Below are positions 16,041 through 18,304 of a stretch of DNA of 18,304 nt, one piece after another. Numbering within the stretch: position 1 is the stretch's first letter; every line of letters begins with the position of its first letter. The notes under the pieces were generated by a model. It made no database searches, was not told where the DNA came from, and was given only the letters and a program-made list of their open reading frames with translations. Position numbers and translations under genes: made by a program. Source of the stretch: JBBSHJ01 sp038253135 (GTDB lineage: Bacteria; Actinomycetota; Actinomycetes; Mycobacteriales; QHCD01); assembly GCA_038253135.1 (NCBI GenBank), contig JBBSHJ010000063.1, positions 1 through 18,304 of the forward strand. The letters run 5' to 3'.

Positions 16041-16552
16041 CTGTGCATCTACCGTGGCATCACTCCGGGCGCGGGGCCCAGCGGGATCGGCCACCATCGC
16101 TCTCCGCCGAGTTGGCACTTCTGGCTGGGCCGGCCCGAGATGGGCCAACCAGATGTGGCACGTCGGCGGCGACAGCTGGCGGCCCCCTGAAAAGTTGGGG
16201 CCACGCGGGGGTCGTCCCGAGCCAAGCGGCGGACCAGCTAGACTGTCATCAGACGGCTTCGGTCGTCGCCGCGGGTCCTGTGCCCGCTGGTCGCTCGTTC
16301 GAATATTTCGTTGCCGTCCGCCGACGCACGTGTTTCCGCGGAGGCGGCAGATGCACCCGCAAGGCCCTTCCGGGTCCCGGCCGCGGTTCTTGTCATCGCC
16401 CGATCGCGGCCGTACGCCGTGCGCACACTCGTGAGCGCGGCCCACCGGAGCACTGCCGGCCGCAGGGCCGGCGTGCCCACGCCGTACCGCGTCCACCCGA
16501 CACGGCGGCGGCGCGCGCCCACCAGGTGCGACGAACAAGAACGGAACCCTAG
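16017..16552. other. Long intergenic leader with hairpin and IS-like debris
   Basis: Over 530 bases separate vapB from the divergent helicase gene. At about 16108-16205 there are repeated GTGGCAC/TTGGCAC and CTGAAAAGTTGGGGCCA-type strings resembling noncoding ends of IS21-like elements, possibly a remnant. TAGACT at 16239-16244 could be a -10 for the helicase, giving a leader of about 300 bases. The stretch 16300-16312 (GAATATTTCGTTG) is notably AT-rich. Open frames over 16311-16556 and the opposite strand show no recognisable protein. Confidence 0.4.
16455..16472. promoter_or_regulatory. Strong hairpin in the helicase leader
   Basis: GCCGGCC (16455-16461) and GGCCGGC (16466-16472) pair perfectly around GCAG, about 80 bases before the helicase start. 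It could be an attenuator or a stabilising leader structure; no U-tract follows. Confidence 0.35.
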
Positions 16553-18031
16553 ATGACCCAGCACCACACCGGTAACGACGCGCGCCGGGCGGGCACCGCC
16601 CGCAACGCGCGCGGCATTCCCCCGGGCTCGAGGCGGCGCCGTCCAACGCCCGCCCGCCGGACCGCCAGCGGCCCGGCAACGCCCCTCGCACCCCGGCCGA
16701 GCGAGCTGGAGCGCGCTCTCGATGCCGCCCAGGCGGCAGCAATCCCCACCGACCTGCCGGACACCTTCGCCGGGCTGGGCATGCCCGACGCGCTAGTGAG
16801 CATCCTCGCGCGGCGCGGGATGAACGCGCCGTTCGCCATCCAGGCTCGCACGCTGCGGGACGCGCTCGCGGGCCACGACATTCTCGGCCGGGCCCAAACC
16901 GGCTCGGGCAAGACGCTGGCCTTCGGCGTCCCCCTGCTGGCCCGGCTCGCCGCGGATTCGACCCCGGCCCGTCCCGGCCGCAACCCGCGAGCTCTCGTGC
17001 TCGTCCCGACCCGAGAGCTGGCCCAGCAGGTGACCGACGCGCTGGCGCCCCTCGGCCAGCCGCTCGGCCTCCGCCTCGTCGCCGTCTACGGCGGCGCCTC
17101 CATGGGACGGCAGATCGACGCACTCTCCCGCGGCACCGACGTCATCGTCGCAACGCCGGGCCGGCTGATCGACCTGATCGGCCAGGGCAGGGCGCGCCTG
17201 CGCAGCGTCGAGACCTCGGTCATCGACGAGGCCGACTTCATGGCGGACCTCGGCTTCCTGCCGGCCGTGACCCGGCTGCTCGACCAGACGCCGCCGGACG
17301 GGCAGCGGATGCTCTTCTCCGCCACGCTCGACCGGGGCGTCGACAAGCTCGCGCAGCGCTACCTGACCGAGCCCCGGTTCCACGCCGTCGCCGACGCGTC
17401 GGCTCCCGTCGAGACCGCCTCGCACCGGGTCTTCTCCCTCGCCGCCGAGCACAAGGTGCCGGTCGTGACCGAGCTGGCCGGGCGCCCGGGCCGCTCGCTG
17501 CTGTTCGTCCGGACCAAGCACGGCGCGGACCGGCTGGCCAAGCAGTTGCGCCGAGCCGGCGTGCCCGCCGCGGCGATCCACGGCAACCTGTCGCAGAGCC
17601 AGCGCAACCGGGCCCTCGACGGCTTTGCCACCGGTTCGGCCCGCGTGCTGGTCGCGACCGACGTCGCCGCCCGCGGACTCCACGTCGACGACGTCGATCT
17701 GGTCGTGCACTACGATCCGGCAGCCGACCACAAGGACTACCTGCACCGGTCCGGGCGGACCGCCCGCGCCGGCGCGTCCGGGACCGTCGTCTCGCTGGTC
17801 CTGCCCGAGCAGGTCCGCGACGTCAGCAAGATGCACGCGCTGGCGCATGTCTCCGCCGACCCGGCGGACGTCGTACCCGGGCACGCGGCCGTCGTCGAGA
17901 TCGCCGGCTCCGGTACGCCGATCGCACCGGTCGCGGGGCCGTCGCTCGTCCTTCCCGACCGCGGCCCGTCGCGGGCTCGGCCGCGGCGACCCGTTCGACG
18001 GACAACGCGCGCCGCGACAAGCCGGGGCTGA
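16553..18031 (+). CDS. DEAD-box ATP-dependent RNA helicase
   Basis: This is a cytoplasmic RNA helicase of the CsdA/RhlE/DeaD type, which remodels RNA in ribosome assembly, RNA decay and cold adaptation. The 492 residues hold the full core: Q motif FAIQARTL (about 93-100), motif I AQTGSGKT (about 114-121), PTRELAQQ, ATPGRLIDL, motif II DEAD in VIDEADFMADLGF (about 224-236), SAT in LFSATLD, and in the second RecA domain ATDVAARGLHV and HRSGRTARAG. The N-terminal 50 residues are Arg/Ala-rich and disordered. ATG 16553 has GGAA eight bases upstream. The end of this frame (after about 17940) loses the strong GC third-position pattern, which is better in the +1-shifted frame, so the natural C-terminus may extend to 18291 through a one-base error or frameshift. 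Confidence 0.93.
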   Translation: MTQHHTGNDARRAGTARNARGIPPGSRRRRPTPARRTASGPATPLAPRPSELERALDAAQAAAIPTDLPDTFAGLGMPDALVSILARRGMNAPFAIQARTLRDALAGHDILGRAQTGSGKTLAFGVPLLARLAADSTPARPGRNPRALVLVPTRELAQQVTDALAPLGQPLGLRLVAVYGGASMGRQIDALSRGTDVIVATPGRLIDLIGQGRARLRSVETSVIDEADFMADLGFLPAVTRLLDQTPPDGQRMLFSATLDRGVDKLAQRYLTEPRFHAVADASAPVETASHRVFSLAAEHKVPVVTELAGRPGRSLLFVRTKHGADRLAKQLRRAGVPAAAIHGNLSQSQRNRALDGFATGSARVLVATDVAARGLHVDDVDLVVHYDPAADHKDYLHRSGRTARAGASGTVVSLVLPEQVRDVSKMHALAHVSADPADVVPGHAAVVEIAGSGTPIAPVAGPSLVLPDRGPSRARPRRPVRRTTRAATSRG

Positions 18032-18105
18032 GCCAAGCGGGCCGACCGCGGCGGCGTCCGGCCGACGTACGCTTCCTCAACGCCGAGCTCACCCTGGCGC
18101 CGGTC

Positions 18106-18291
18106 ATGTCCGACCTGACCTCCCTGCACGAGGAAATCCGCACCAAGGCGGCGCTCGAGACCGCATGCGCGGGTGGCGCGCAAGCTCGTGTCAAGGTCGT
18201 GCCATCGCCGCGTGAATCAAGTCGGGGCGGCGCACGGTACCGGTCGCCTCAGTACCGGTCGCCTCAGTACCAGTCGCCTCAGTACCAGTAG
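18106..18291 (+). CDS. Small open frame with YRSPQ repeats, possibly the displaced helicase tail
   Basis: From ATG 18106 there are 61 codons: MSDLTSLHEEIRTKAALE, an amphipathic helix-like stretch, then a Ser/Arg-rich part ending in three YRSPQ-type pentapeptides. Codons upstream in the same frame (about 17990-18105, including DVRFLNAELTLAP) have almost only G/C in third positions, so real coding seems to start before the ATG. No start codon exists there, so either the helicase frame shifts into it near 17936 or it is a fragment. No family is recognised. No SD precedes ATG 18106. Confidence 0.35.
   Translation: MSDLTSLHEEIRTKAALETACAGGAQARVKVVPSPRESSRGGARYRSPQYRSPQYQSPQYQ
18238..18288. repeat. 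15-base tandem repeat, 3.4 copies
   Basis: Units TACCGGTCGCCTCAG at 18238-18252 and 18253-18267 are identical; 18268-18282 differs by one base (CAG for CGG) and a partial copy TACCAG ends at 18288, just before TAG 18289-18291. The unit is a multiple of three and encodes YRSPQ/YQSPQ. Confidence 0.9.
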
Positions 18292-18304
18292 CGGCGCCCG
18301 CCGA

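Noticed and set aside
15756..17123. 455-codon minus-strand frame ending in the VapB antitoxin
   Set aside because: Only the last 81 codons resemble a protein (RHH domain). The rest crosses the helicase gene antisense and the noncoding leader.
16793..17884. 363-codon minus-strand open frame
   Set aside because: It is antisense to the DEAD-box helicase core; a shadow of its codon structure.
18183..18288. Possible CRISPR or other interspersed repeat array at the right edge
   Set aside because: The repeats are direct 15-base tandem units without spacers and keep a reading frame, so they are a coding tandem repeat.

Overview
The window is GC-rich bacterial DNA with GTG starts, almost exclusively G/C third codon positions, and a mycothiol-dependent isomerase-type domain. 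Together these point to an actinomycete (Actinomycetota); I cannot name the genus from sequence alone. It is mostly a housekeeping and accessory chromosomal segment. I see no CRISPR array, prophage, rRNA or tRNA.

Layout. (1) 1-1170: the last 41 codons of an IS5-type transposase, then a glucosamine-6-phosphate deaminase-like gene (minus strand). (2) 1170-2900: the wreck of an EfeUOB-type iron-uptake operon (minus). An IdeR/DtxR-type iron box and a well-spaced promoter sit directly against a 5'-truncated efeO, which is fused in frame to a 5'-truncated efeB; the efeB part carries at least three frameshifts and a stop. (3) 2909-5002: a membrane-anchored Hsp70/DnaK-like protein (minus). (4) 5316-7091: a monoacylglycerol-lipase-type hydrolase and a nitrilase-superfamily amidohydrolase in tandem (plus), converging on (5) an inositol-monophosphatase-family gene and an M48 metallopeptidase (minus). 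(6) 9408-11701: a PAP2 phosphatase whose stop overlaps the start of a GT-C-type membrane glycosyltransferase (minus), plausibly one polyprenyl-phosphate-linked cell-envelope unit. (7) 11744-13189: a single open frame (plus) joining a membrane protein to a mycothiol-dependent maleylpyruvate-isomerase-type domain, possibly two genes merged by one lost base. (8) 13364-16001: a VapB/VapC toxin-antitoxin pair and TypA/BipA GTPase (minus). (9) 16017-18304: a leader of more than 500 bases, a DEAD-box RNA helicase (plus), and a downstream coding-like tail in another frame ending in YRSPQ repeats.

The most informative points are the relic iron operon with its regulatory site still intact, two places where one base would change the gene model (the membrane-isomerase fusion and the helicase tail), the membrane-tethered Hsp70, and a perfect 20-base palindrome in the typA leader. 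I did not find a clearly new multi-gene system. All identifications come from reading motifs; no database search was possible.
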